The position numbers and the translations under genes were made by a program. The notes beneath the pieces were generated by a model, which was not told where the DNA came from, made no database searches, and saw nothing but the letters and a program-made list of their open reading frames with translations. From JAWKSY01 sp041402125 (lineage in GTDB: Bacteria; Planctomycetota; GCA-002687715; DRQF01): 64,000 nt of DNA. The stretch lies in assembly GCA_041402125.1 (NCBI GenBank), contig JAWKSY010000009.1, positions 131,219-195,218 on the forward strand, written 5' to 3'. Positions 47,882 to 57,150 of the stretch are shown piece after piece (position 1 is the first letter of the stretch; every line of letters starts with the position of its first letter).

Positions 47882-49228
47882 TCAGCCGCGCGGGTCGGTC
47901 GCGTCGCGGAGCGCGTCGCCCACGAGGTTGACGGCGAAGATGGTGGTGAAGATCGCGAGGCCCGGGAAGACGGCGAGGTGCCAGGCCCCGCCGAGACTCG
48001 CGGCCTCCCGCGCCTCCCGCAGGGACTGCCCCCACGAGGCCGCGCCGGGCGTTCCCAGCCCCAGGAACGAGAGGGCGGCCTCGGCGAGGATCACCGCCGC
48101 GAAGAGGACGGTCGTCGCGACGAGAAGCGGGCCGGCCGCGTTCGGGACGAGGTGACGGCGGACGAGCCGGGCGTCCCCGACCCCCAGCGCGCGCGCCGCG
48201 GTCACGAAGTCGAGCTCGCGCAGCCGGGCGACCTCGGTCCGGACGAGTCGCGCCGGCAGCGCCCAACCCACCGCGACCAGGAAGACGATGAGCGCCGCCG
48301 CGCGCCAGGACTCGCCGGGCGGCAGGTAGGCCGTCAGGGTCACCAGGACGAAGAGCGCCGGCAGCGCGGCCGCGGTCTCGATCAGCCGGGAGACGATCCA
48401 GTCCACGGCGCCGCCGTAGAGTCCCGCCGCGACGCCGAGCGCGAGGCCGACGAGGGCCGCGAGGAGGGCCGTGGCGGCCGCGAGGGCGAAGGAGTGCCGC
48501 GCCCCGTGGACGAGTCGAGCCGCCAGGTCGCGACCCGCGCCGTCCGTCCCCAGGAGGTGCGCGCCGCCCGGCCGGGCGAGCCGGGCGAAGGCGGCGTGAT
48601 CGGGGGCGTAGGGGATCGGCGGGAAGATCGCGGCCGCGAGCGACCGCTCCTCCGCGGCGTTGCGCTCGCGCAGGGCCGCCCTCGCCGGGGCGTCGTCGAG
48701 CGCGTCGAGCCGCCCCTCGACCTCGACGAGCACGTCGATCAGCAGCGGCATCCGCGAGAGGAAGGACTCCAGCCGCTTCCGGGCCTCGACGCGCCGGTCC
48801 GCCGCGAGATCGGTCTCGACCTCGCGGTCGAGCTCGGCGAGGCGCGCCCGCGTCTCGTGCTCCAGGTGATAGCGGCGTCCGTCGTGGCGCGGCGCGGCCG
48901 CGAGCAGGGCCCAGGCGACGGTCGCGACGCCGACGATCAGGAGCGCGATCGCGCGCGGACGCGGCGCGAGCCGCCGGCCGAGGAGCACGATCAGGAGCGC
49001 CACGCCCGCCCCGAGTCCGCCGCGGTCGGCGGCATCCAGCCCCGCGAACAGGGGCCAGCGCGCGGCGCCCGAGGGATCCACGTAGCGGAAGGGCCGGTCG
49101 AGGGCGATCAGCGGCGCGAAGGCTGCGACGAGCGCCGTCGCGGACAGGACCCCGAGGGCGATGCGCACCGCGAGGCGGGCGCGCAGTCGCTCGCGCACGA
49201 TCGTTCCGAAGCCCCGCGGCGCGCTCAC
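47882..49228 (-). CDS. Dipeptide/oligopeptide ABC transporter permease (OppC/DppC type)
   Basis: The 448-residue protein has several N-terminal helices, a soluble coiled-coil stretch of about 100 residues (HETRARLAELDREVETDLAA onwards), and the conserved permease domain: HLLGTDGAGRDLAARLVHGAR, then the EAA loop VTAARALGVGDARLVRRHLVPNA. The inserted charged segment makes it longer than typical OppC (about 300). It forms an operon with OppB-type permease and a solute-binding protein; no ATPase gene is adjacent. Start GTG 49228 overlaps the OppB stop. Confidence 0.88.
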   Translation of the reverse strand: MSAPRGFGTIVRERLRARLAVRIALGVLSATALVAAFAPLIALDRPFRYVDPSGAARWPLFAGLDAADRGGLGAGVALLIVLLGRRLAPRPRAIALLIVGVATVAWALLAAAPRHDGRRYHLEHETRARLAELDREVETDLAADRRVEARKRLESFLSRMPLLIDVLVEVEGRLDALDDAPARAALRERNAAEERSLAAAIFPPIPYAPDHAAFARLARPGGAHLLGTDGAGRDLAARLVHGARHSFALAAATALLAALVGLALGVAAGLYGGAVDWIVSRLIETAAALPALFVLVTLTAYLPPGESWRAAALIVFLVAVGWALPARLVRTEVARLRELDFVTAARALGVGDARLVRRHLVPNAAGPLLVATTVLFAAVILAEAALSFLGLGTPGAASWGQSLREAREAASLGGAWHLAVFPGLAIFTTIFAVNLVGDALRDATDPRG

Positions 49229-50232
49229 GTCCGCACCCTCGGATCGAGGCGCGCCGCCAGCGCGTCGGCCACCGCGAGCCCCAGCACGACGGCCGTCGCC
49301 ACCAGCAGGAGGAGGGCCTGCAGGATCGGGAAGTCGCGTCGCGTCGTCGCCTCCCAGAGGAGGAGGCCGAGGCCGCGGATGTTGAAGATGCGCTCCACCA
49401 CGACCGAGCCGCCGACCAGCGCCGGGAGGGCCGCGCCGAAGAGGACGACCACGGGGCCGAGCGCCGAGCGCAGCGCGTAGATCCAGACGACGCGACGCTC
49501 GGCCACGCCGCGGGCCCGGAGGGCGAGGACGGGCTCGCTCTCGATTGCCTCGAGCATCGCGGCCCGCGTCTGGCGCGCGACGACGGCCATCCCGGGCAGG
49601 GCGAGCGCGGTCACGGGCAGCGCGAGATGGCGGAGCCGGTCGAGGAGGGCGGGGAGGAGGGCGAGCGACTCGTGATCGCGTCCGGAGAGGCGCTCGAGCG
49701 GGAAGATCGCGACGCCCGCTCCGGTGGCGAGGAAGACGAGGAGCAGCGTCGCGAGCCAGAAGTCGGGCACGGCCTGGAGGCCGTAGAGGCCCCCGCGCAG
49801 CAGGCGATCCACGGGGCGGCGCGCGCGACGCGCCATCGCGACGCCGAGCGGAACGCCGAGTCCGAACATCACGAGGAGCGCGCAGCCCTGGAGGAGCAGG
49901 GTCGGGCCGAGCGCCTCCGCCACGATGCTCCGCACCGGTCGCGGATCGCTCATCGCGATCCCGAAGTCGAAGCGGACCGCGGCGCGCGCCCAGATGAGGA
50001 AACGCTCGCCCGTCGGGCGATCGAGATGGAACCGACGCTCGGTCTCGCGGAGGTGACGCTGGAGCGCCTCGGCGTCGAAGGCGGCGGTGGACTCCGGGTC
50101 GGGGCCGACCGCATGACCCGGCAGGTGGAGGAGGAGGAAGTCGAGCGCGAAGACGAGGACGAGCGCGGGCAGGGCCCGGGCGATGCGCCGCAGCGTGGCG
50201 CGACCCCCGCTCCGTCCGCGGTCGGTCCTCAC
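49225..50232 (-). CDS. Dipeptide/oligopeptide ABC transporter permease (OppB/DppB type)
   Basis: The 335-residue protein has six helices, the N-terminal signature LPALVLVFALDFLLLHLPG then RRFHLDRPTGERFLIW, and the EAA loop LRARGVAERRVVWIYALRSALG. It pairs with the OppC-type protein encoded immediately after it (4-nt overlap) and follows the solute-binding protein by 10 nt. GTG 50232 is the likely start. Confidence 0.9.
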   Translation of the reverse strand: MRTDRGRSGGRATLRRIARALPALVLVFALDFLLLHLPGHAVGPDPESTAAFDAEALQRHLRETERRFHLDRPTGERFLIWARAAVRFDFGIAMSDPRPVRSIVAEALGPTLLLQGCALLVMFGLGVPLGVAMARRARRPVDRLLRGGLYGLQAVPDFWLATLLLVFLATGAGVAIFPLERLSGRDHESLALLPALLDRLRHLALPVTALALPGMAVVARQTRAAMLEAIESEPVLALRARGVAERRVVWIYALRSALGPVVVLFGAALPALVGGSVVVERIFNIRGLGLLLWEATTRRDFPILQALLLLVATAVVLGLAVADALAARLDPRVRT

Positions 50233-50242
50233 GCGCGGCGCC

Positions 50243-52024
50243 TCACTTGCCGGGCGCCACGCGGAAGTCCCAGGGACGCAGGCCGAGGAGGTGCGGGACG
50301 ACGTTCTCCACCCGGCGGTTCCAGACCACGCAGGACGGGTTCACGAAGAGGAAGGTCATGGGCTGGAGCTCGTCGAGGCGGGCGTGCAGCGCGCGCGCCG
50401 CCTTGGTGCTCGCGAGTTCACCCTCGTTGTCGCGCAGGGTCTCGAGGAGCTCGTCGCACTTCGCGTCCGCGAAGTCCTGCCAGTTGTAGCCGCCCTGGCG
50501 CTGGGAGGAGTGGAAGAGCGCGTAGACGCCGGCCTCGGGGGCCGCGGCGTCGATGCCCCAGAGCAGCATGTAGGCGTCGTAGTCGTGCGCGGCGGCGCGC
50601 GGCCAGAGCGCGGAGGGCCCGTCGAGAGCCTCTTCGACGAGCTCGATGCCGACCTGCTTGAGCGCCTCGCGGAAGGGCTCGATGATCGCGACGGCCCAGT
50701 CGGCGGCGGCGTTCTGGCGCAGGAGGGTGAAGCGGAAGGGCTTGCCGCCCTTGTCGAGGCGACCGTCCCCGTCGGAGTCCTTCCAGCCCGCCTCGGCGAG
50801 CAGCGCGAGCGCACGCGTGGGCGAGAATCGCGGCGCCTCGAGATCGGGGTCGTAGTAGTGGCTGCGGTAGAAGAAGGGACCCGAGACCGACCGCGAGAGA
50901 TCGTGGTAACGCTCGCGGTTGATCCGCTCGCGCGGCATGAGGTGGGCGAGGGCGCGGCGGACGCGCGGATCGTCGAAGGGCGCCCGACCGCAGTTCCAGC
51001 CGATGTAGCTGAACTTCGAGAGGTGGTAGTGGGCCTTCCCGAACTTCTCGTCCCAGGGCTCGCCCTTCAGGGCGACGAAGCGCTCGATCGAGTTGAAGGG
51101 CGCGATGTCGATCAGGCCCTGCGCGAGCTGCTCCTCGATCTGGATCGAGTCCTCGACGACCTTGTAGACGAACTCCTGCACCCGGTAGCGGTTCTTGAAC
51201 ATCGCGTGGGCGTCGCCCCACCAGTCCGTCTTGCGGACGAAGGCGACCTCCTCGTCGACGATCCGGTCGTCCTTCAGGATGTAGGGTCCGCAGCCCATGA
51301 GCGTGCGCTGCTGGTCGAGAGCATCGGTGGTCGTCGCCATGGCCGCGGCGGGGGCGATGCAGAAGAAGAGCCCGAAGTCGCGGGCGGCGCGGCGACCGTT
51401 GTTCTCGTGGCGGACCCGGAATCGTCGGGCGTCCACCTTCTCGACGCCCCGGACCCGCTTGCCGCCCGCGTTCTCGTAGGCGACCTGCGTGAGCTGCTGG
51501 ATCGCGCCGAACTTCTCGAGGCAGGCCCAGGTGGCGACGGCGTCGTCGGCGGTGACCGGCGTGCCGTCGGTCCAGCGCGCGCCCTCGCGGATCGTCCAGA
51601 CCTGCGCGTCGCCCTCGATCACCGGCATGGACTCGGCGAGCCAGGGCATCGGCTCGATCTCCTCGGGGTGCTCGGTGAGCAGCGAGAAGCTGAGGTGGTA
51701 GTTGATGAGCTTCTGCTCGATCGGCAGTCGCTGGGTCAGGGGGTTGAGGCGCTTCCAGCCGCCGTACTCGCGGATGACGACGCGCCCGGAGATGGGGTAG
51801 TCCTCGCGGAGCTCCGGATTCGGCTCGCCCTGGTAGACGCGCTCGCCGTTCTCCTCGACGAAGGTCGGCTTCGGCGCGGAGGCGGTCGGGGTGGCGGAAC
51901 CGCCGCCCCCGCTCGGCGCGGCGGGCGGCGCCTCGTCGCAGCCCGTCAGCGGCAGCGCGGCGAGGATCGGGAGCGAGGCGATCACGAGGGCCCGGCGGAG
52001 GCCCGCGAAGGGGATCTTGAACAT
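50243..52024 (-). CDS. Family 5 extracellular solute-binding lipoprotein
   Basis: ATG 52024 gives a signal peptide with lipobox (SLPILAALPLTGC) and a low-complexity linker. The 593-residue protein has the family 5 features: YEWLFSLLT-like region (LINYHLSFSLLTEHPE), PWLAESM, ARWTDGTPVTADDAVATW, and FSPTRALALLAEAGWKDSDGDG. It binds peptides or related solutes outside the cytoplasm and hands them to the two permeases downstream. Ligand unknown. Confidence 0.9.
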   Translation of the reverse strand: MFKIPFAGLRRALVIASLPILAALPLTGCDEAPPAAPSGGGGSATPTASAPKPTFVEENGERVYQGEPNPELREDYPISGRVVIREYGGWKRLNPLTQRLPIEQKLINYHLSFSLLTEHPEEIEPMPWLAESMPVIEGDAQVWTIREGARWTDGTPVTADDAVATWACLEKFGAIQQLTQVAYENAGGKRVRGVEKVDARRFRVRHENNGRRAARDFGLFFCIAPAAAMATTTDALDQQRTLMGCGPYILKDDRIVDEEVAFVRKTDWWGDAHAMFKNRYRVQEFVYKVVEDSIQIEEQLAQGLIDIAPFNSIERFVALKGEPWDEKFGKAHYHLSKFSYIGWNCGRAPFDDPRVRRALAHLMPRERINRERYHDLSRSVSGPFFYRSHYYDPDLEAPRFSPTRALALLAEAGWKDSDGDGRLDKGGKPFRFTLLRQNAAADWAVAIIEPFREALKQVGIELVEEALDGPSALWPRAAAHDYDAYMLLWGIDAAAPEAGVYALFHSSQRQGGYNWQDFADAKCDELLETLRDNEGELASTKAARALHARLDELQPMTFLFVNPSCVVWNRRVENVVPHLLGLRPWDFRVAPGK

Positions 52025-52080
52025 GTTCGTCCTTCCGTCGCGCGGAGGTCCGGGAGCGAAGGCGCCCGTCCGTCCGGAGG

Positions 52081-53970
52081 CTACTTGTCCGACGGCGTCG
52101 CGTCGAGGTCGGGGCACCGCAGCGCGTGCCGGCTCCGGAGCCGTTCCAGGTCGAAGCGCGAGCGGGTCAGCTCGACCCGGGCCTCGTCCCGATCGTTCTC
52201 GAGCGAGCGGATCGCCCGCTCGCGGAGCGCGGGGTCACGTCCCCAGCGCGCCTCCGGCGTCGGAGAGATCCGGTCGATGCGCGCGAGGACGGCCACCCGG
52301 TAGTCGAGTCCGATGGCGAGATCGAGGACGTCGCCCACCGCGTAGGGCCCCTCGGGACCCCGGCGCGCGGTCTCGGCCCAGCGCCACTCGAGGAAGCTCT
52401 GCACCCGTCGGCCGAGGCGATCGGAGCTGCGGGCGCGCGGGTGCCGCGAGTCGAAGGGACGGACGAAGAGTCGCGAGATCCGCTGCGCGTAGGCCGGGAT
52501 CTCGAGGGCCGCGAAGGCGGCGCGGCGCGCCGCGGCCTCGTCGATCGCGCCGCTCGCGTCGCGCGTCTTCGCCAGCTCCTCGCCGAGTCGCGCCCGCCAG
52601 GTGCCGGCGAAGGCGCGGGCGGCCTGCTGGGCCGCGTTCCAGCGACCGAAGCGCACGAACTCGGGCCAGGCGCGATCGATGACCTCGTCCGCCGCGCGGA
52701 CGCGCATCGACTCCTTCTCGAGGAGGCGGAAGATCGCGGAGTAGAGCCCCGGCTGCTGCACGACCCCGTCGGCGAAGTAGATGCTGGTCTCCTTCGTCGA
52801 GGCGCCGGTGTTGTAGTCGAGGAACTCGCCCGGCGCGGTGGCGTCGAGCAGGGGCTTCGAGTGATCGCCGGGCAGGACGGGATCGTTGTCGAAGTCCCGG
52901 CGCACGGCGAAGGGGACGCGGCGGTAGGAGAACCCGTGCCGCGCCGCCTCGGCCTCGAGATCGATCGGCGTCTCGGAGGCGCGGTACGCGCGCCAGAGGC
53001 GCTCGAGGTACTTCGTCGTCCGCCAGATCCGCTCGAGGTGCGCGTCGACCAGCAGGAAGGAGTTCTGGTCGTCGAGGCCGTTCGGCAGCTCGGCGTTGAG
53101 TTTCGCGAAGCTCGAACGGCGACCCTCGGCCCAGGCGCGCTGCATGCGCGCCACGTCGACCGGTCCCGGCTCGAGATCGGCGGTGAGCTCCGCCAGGCTC
53201 CGGCCCTCCAGCCCCGGACGGGCCTTCTCGAACCAGTGGCGGAAGGTCTCCATCGAGAAGTCGCCGTAGCGGACGTGGAGCGCCTCGGCCCCGAGCGCGG
53301 GGTGCTCGGCGTCGTCGAAGGTCACCTTCAGCGCGTCGGGGACGAGCGCGTACCACTGCTCGTAGGCGGCCCGGTCGGCGGGGACCTCGCGACGGGGCGT
53401 CAGCTCGTCGGGCAGGGTCTCCGGCGCGATGGCGATCGCCTCGACGAGAAAGCTCGTGCCGAGGGCGAGGAAGCGGGCGTGGATGGCCTCCTCCGTGATC
53501 TCCGCCGGCGGCGACATGCGGTCGAGGAAGGCGCTTCCGCGGTACTCGTCGCGGCAGTAGGCCTCGTAGGGGCGGAGCCCGCCGAACCCGCGCTCGCGGG
53601 CGTAGGCCTCGAGCCGGCCGCGATCGATGGCGTCGTCGACGATCACGCTGTCCCAGAGATCGCGGTGCGCGCGGCGCATCCAGGCGCGGAAGCCCTCCTC
53701 GTCGTCGCCGAGACCGAGGGCGCGCGCGCTCTCCACCCGGAAGGCGCGCTCCCAGGCCAGCTCGAGCTGTCGCGGCGCCTTCGCCTCGGGCGCGATGCGT
53801 CGGATCACCGCGAGGTGACCCGCGATCGTCTCCGGAGCCACCGTGACGACGCGGCCCTCGATCTCGAAGCTGCCGCCGCGGGGCGCGCCGTCCTGGCCGA
53901 GGCCGCGGGGCGGGAGGACGGCGGCGAGGAAGAGGGCGAGGGCGAGCGAGCGGGCGCGGACTCGGTGCAT
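52081..53970 (-). CDS. Secreted protein of unknown function, SurA/PpiD-like in layout
   Basis: ATG 53970 gives a signal peptide (ARSLALALFLAAVLPPRGLGQ). The 629-residue protein is charged and mainly helical. The N-terminal region (helices with AWMRRAHRDLWDSVIVDDAI and EEAIHARFLALG), a middle beta-containing region and a helical end recall peptidyl-prolyl isomerase chaperones, but I find no clear parvulin signature. It ends 56 nt before the solute-binding gene and may be cotranscribed. The open frame continues upstream, antisense-like, through the Mla genes. Confidence 0.68.
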   Translation of the reverse strand: MHRVRARSLALALFLAAVLPPRGLGQDGAPRGGSFEIEGRVVTVAPETIAGHLAVIRRIAPEAKAPRQLELAWERAFRVESARALGLGDDEEGFRAWMRRAHRDLWDSVIVDDAIDRGRLEAYARERGFGGLRPYEAYCRDEYRGSAFLDRMSPPAEITEEAIHARFLALGTSFLVEAIAIAPETLPDELTPRREVPADRAAYEQWYALVPDALKVTFDDAEHPALGAEALHVRYGDFSMETFRHWFEKARPGLEGRSLAELTADLEPGPVDVARMQRAWAEGRRSSFAKLNAELPNGLDDQNSFLLVDAHLERIWRTTKYLERLWRAYRASETPIDLEAEAARHGFSYRRVPFAVRRDFDNDPVLPGDHSKPLLDATAPGEFLDYNTGASTKETSIYFADGVVQQPGLYSAIFRLLEKESMRVRAADEVIDRAWPEFVRFGRWNAAQQAARAFAGTWRARLGEELAKTRDASGAIDEAAARRAAFAALEIPAYAQRISRLFVRPFDSRHPRARSSDRLGRRVQSFLEWRWAETARRGPEGPYAVGDVLDLAIGLDYRVAVLARIDRISPTPEARWGRDPALRERAIRSLENDRDEARVELTRSRFDLERLRSRHALRCPDLDATPSDK

Positions 53971-54028
53971 CGGCGAGGGGTCCCTTCTCTCGGGGGCGGG
54001 ATCGCGCGACGGGGCGCGCTCGAGTCCC

Positions 54029-54034
54029 AGGATA
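54029..54034 (-). promoter_or_regulatory. Candidate -10 element TATCCT (minus strand)
   Basis: AGGATA on the plus strand reads TATCCT on the minus strand, 59 nt before the start at 53970. It separates the Mla operon from the secreted-protein/ABC-importer genes. Confidence 0.4.
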
Positions 54035-54095
54035 ACCGCCCGCCCGGCCCGGACCACCGGTCGCGATCGGGCCCGGCGCGGCGCCCGCGGTGGGG

Positions 54096-55649
54096 TCAGA
54101 TGGGATCGAACTCGAGGAAGGCCGAGACCACCTGGACGAGGAGGACGAAGAGCGTCGCCCAGATGATGGTCCGGGTGACGGCGGTCGCCACGTCGCGGCC
54201 GCTGTCCTTCGGGCGCATCCCCTGGAAGTAGGCGATCGCGGCGACCCCGAGCGCGGAGAGGATCGACTTCCCGAGCACCCAGGCGCTGCCTTCCGGCAGG
54301 ATCCCGCCGCCGCCCAGGAAGCGCCGCATCTCGGCCGCCCAGAACCAGGTCGATTGCTCGGGATGGATGGCGACGAAGACGACGAGGCTCGCCGCCCGGG
54401 CGCAGGCCCAGTTGACCCAGACGAGGACCGGCATGCCGATCGCGTGGGCCCAGAGCAGGTTGCCGAGGAGATAGCGGTCGGGGTGGACGCCGAAGGACCG
54501 GAAGGCGTCCGTCTGCCGCGTGTACACGCGGTTGCCGACGTCGGCGGCGACGGCCGCGCCGCTGCGGGCGGCGACGAGCATCGCGGTCATGCCGGGCACC
54601 ATGATGCGGAAGAGCGCGTAGCCGATCGCGCCGACGACGCGGTCGATGAGCAGCGGCTCCGTGTACTGCTTGAAGGGCAGGAAACTGAAGGTGAAGTAGG
54701 TGACGATGAGGCCGAGGATGAAGCCCGCGATCCCGACGTAGGCGAGCGCCGATCCCAGCGCCCCGAGCCGCAGGTAGTAGAGGAGGTAGCGCAGTCCCCA
54801 GCGGGCGCGCGGCCAGCGGACGACCGCGGTCAGGGCCGCGGCGGAGCGCAGGGCGGCCTCGAGGGCCCGGCCCGTGGCGACGAAGAGTTCCGTCGCGCGC
54901 GCGCCGGACCCCGGCGCGCGCGGGCCCGCCTCGGCCTCGGTGGGGCGGGCGTCGCGGAGCTGGGCGAGCACGCGGCCCACCTCCTCCGCCGGGACCTCGC
55001 GGAAGCTCCGCGTCGTCGGGTCGAGGAGCACGATGCGGTCGGCGATGTCCGCGAGCGCGGCGAGGTCGTGCGTCACCACGAGCGCGGTCTTGCCGTAGTC
55101 GTCCGTCGCCCGCCGGATGCGCGCGCCGACGGCGGCCGACATCGCCGGATCCAGTCCGGACGTCGGCTCGTCGTAGACGACGAGGTCGGGATCGAAGGCG
55201 AGCGTCCGCGCGAGCGCGCAGCGCTGCTTCATGCCGCCGGAGAGCGTCGCGACCGCGCCCGCCGTCCCGAGGTCGAAGTCCTCGATCAGCCGGTCGAGAT
55301 CCTCCTCGCGTCCCTCGGGCGCCGCCCGGCCGTGGTCCCGGCCGAAGGCGAGGTTCTCGCGAGCGGACCACTCGTCGAAGAGCGCGAAGTCCTGGAAGAC
55401 GATGCCGGCGCGGCGCCGCGCCGCCCGCGCGGCCGGCTCGCCGAAGAGGCGCACCTCGCCGGCGATCTCGAAGGCGGGGTCGCCGCGATCGAGGAGGTCG
55501 AGGATGAGGCGAAGGGTCAGCGACTTCCCGGAGCCGGAGAGTCCGACGAGGAGGACGAGCTCGCCCTCGGCGACGGTGAAGGAGGCGGACTCGAGCAGGA
55601 GCCGCCCGCCGGCGCGCAGCGTGAGATCGCGGACCTCGACCGCGCTCAA
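54096..55649 (-). CDS. Fused MlaF-MlaE lipid ABC transporter (ATPase + permease in one chain)
   Basis: The 517-residue protein joins two Mla components. Residues 1-250 are an MlaF-like ATPase: Walker A VGLSGSGKSLTL, VFQDFALFDEWSARENL, signature LSGGMKQRCALARTL, Walker B LVVYDEPTSGLDP and VTHDL. Residues 270-517 are an MlaE-like permease with VGIAGFILGLIVTYFTF, MVPGMTAMLVAARSGAAVAAD and a final VVSAFLEFDPI. They are normally separate genes of about 260 residues each, and the sum fits a clean fusion. The start is TTG 55649, overlapping the previous stop (TTGA). It should move phospholipid across or between membranes with the upstream gene product. Confidence 0.88.
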   Translation of the reverse strand: MSAVEVRDLTLRAGGRLLLESASFTVAEGELVLLVGLSGSGKSLTLRLILDLLDRGDPAFEIAGEVRLFGEPAARAARRRAGIVFQDFALFDEWSARENLAFGRDHGRAAPEGREEDLDRLIEDFDLGTAGAVATLSGGMKQRCALARTLAFDPDLVVYDEPTSGLDPAMSAAVGARIRRATDDYGKTALVVTHDLAALADIADRIVLLDPTTRSFREVPAEEVGRVLAQLRDARPTEAEAGPRAPGSGARATELFVATGRALEAALRSAAALTAVVRWPRARWGLRYLLYYLRLGALGSALAYVGIAGFILGLIVTYFTFSFLPFKQYTEPLLIDRVVGAIGYALFRIMVPGMTAMLVAARSGAAVAADVGNRVYTRQTDAFRSFGVHPDRYLLGNLLWAHAIGMPVLVWVNWACARAASLVVFVAIHPEQSTWFWAAEMRRFLGGGGILPEGSAWVLGKSILSALGVAAIAYFQGMRPKDSGRDVATAVTRTIIWATLFVLLVQVVSAFLEFDPI

Positions 55650-56890
55650 CGCACGCCTCCGTCCTCGCCGCGCCAGTCGGTCGCGCCCGCCTCGGGCGCG
55701 ACGAGGATCCAGCGCTCGTCCTCGCGCAGGATCTTCCGCCGCAGGACGCGCGCGAGCTCGGGGTTGATGCCGCGCCCCTCCTCGTCGAGGACGACGCGGT
55801 TCGCGATCCGGTGGATCTCCGGCGTCAGCCGCTCGAGGAATCCCTGCAGCGGATCGCGCAGATCGGGGCGCGTCCAGATCGAGCCGAGGATCCCGGCCAC
55901 GCGATCGTTCTCGACGACCCAGTTCCGCAGGATCGCGGCGAGGGCGTCGCGGAAGCGCGGATCGGCCGCGATCTCCTCCGCCGCGAGTCCGACGGCGCGC
56001 CGGATCTCGGGATCGTCGACCGCCTCGCGCAGCACCTCGGACGCGATGGCGCGGAAGTCGCCCTCGTGCGAGCGCAGGATCGGGATGGCCTCGCGCTGGG
56101 CGAAGCCGCGCAGGCGTTCGCGCACGCGGCGCTCCTCGCTGAAGGGCAGCTTGTCGACGAAGAGGTCCCAGGCGGCCGAACCCACCGGGAAGGCGGCGAT
56201 CATCTCCTCGCCGATCTCGGTCACGAGCGGCGTCGCCCGGTCGCGGAGGGAGGGCCAGATCTCCTCCCGGACCACGCGCTCGGCGTGCGCTTCCCAGCCG
56301 CGCTCGCGCAGCACCGCGGCCAGCGCTTCGAACTCGCGATCGTTGTCCTCGAGGACGCGCGGCAGGTCCTCGCGCAGCGCCCCCGCCACCTCGCCGGCGA
56401 GGCGCTCCAGTCCGGGGCGGAGGTCGCCGAGGAGGCGTCCGCGCTCGCTTTCCCAGCGCGCGAGGAAGATGCGACGGACCTCCTCGCGAAGCTCGGCCGG
56501 AAAGAGCGTGGCGAGGATCCAGGCGATGTCGCCGCGCGTCGTGTAGGCCACGAGTCGTCCGCCGTCGCCGGTCCGCTCCGCGAAGTCGGGGTAGAGCGCG
56601 ACCTCGGCGAGGAGGCCGTCGCCATCGCGCCGCACCGCGAGGACCTCGCCGGCCTGGAGGAGATGCCCGCCGACCTCGATGCGGAGCGCCGCGCCCGCCG
56701 CGACGGGCGCCGACGCGGGGAAACCGACCGTCCGCCGCGACGGCTCGCGCGTGAGCTGCGCGAGGCCGCGATCGAGCACGCGCCGACCGATCTCGGTGCC
56801 GCCGACGGCGGCGCCGGCCCAGGCGAGCAGGCCCGCCCAGAACAGGAGGCCCACGGAGAGGCGCAGGATGCGGGTGCGTCGTCGGGTCAT
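55646..56890 (-). CDS. Membrane-anchored MCE/MlaD-like protein
   Basis: The 414-residue protein has one N-terminal helix (LSVGLLFWAGLLAWAGAAVGG), a short beta domain (about 55-110) with GAALRIEVGG and LAVRRDGDGLLAEVALYP that resembles an MCE domain, and a long helical C-terminal part. Gene order (MCE-like, then MlaF-MlaE) and the 4-nt overlap support a MlaD role, presenting lipid to the permease. The MCE match is weak, so this is partly inference from context. Confidence 0.68.
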   Translation of the reverse strand: MTRRRTRILRLSVGLLFWAGLLAWAGAAVGGTEIGRRVLDRGLAQLTREPSRRTVGFPASAPVAAGAALRIEVGGHLLQAGEVLAVRRDGDGLLAEVALYPDFAERTGDGGRLVAYTTRGDIAWILATLFPAELREEVRRIFLARWESERGRLLGDLRPGLERLAGEVAGALREDLPRVLEDNDREFEALAAVLRERGWEAHAERVVREEIWPSLRDRATPLVTEIGEEMIAAFPVGSAAWDLFVDKLPFSEERRVRERLRGFAQREAIPILRSHEGDFRAIASEVLREAVDDPEIRRAVGLAAEEIAADPRFRDALAAILRNWVVENDRVAGILGSIWTRPDLRDPLQGFLERLTPEIHRIANRVVLDEEGRGINPELARVLRRKILREDERWILVAPEAGATDWRGEDGGVR

Positions 56891-57150
56891 GCGATCCCGT
56901 TTCTACCAGGAAGGCGGGGCGCCGTCGCTCGCGGTCCTCCGCGCCGCCGTCAATACGGCGCCCGGGGCCGGGATGCGCCGCGAATATCCGGAGTCGATCG
57001 CGAAGAAGGGCGCCCGACGGGGGACCGGCCCGCCGTGCCGGCCCCGCGGGCTTCCCGGAGCTCGGGTGATTTTTCACGCCCGCGCCGGTACCCTTCGATG
57101 CCGGCCGCACCGCCGGCGAAGACGTCAGGCCCCGCAGGAGGAGATCCGTC

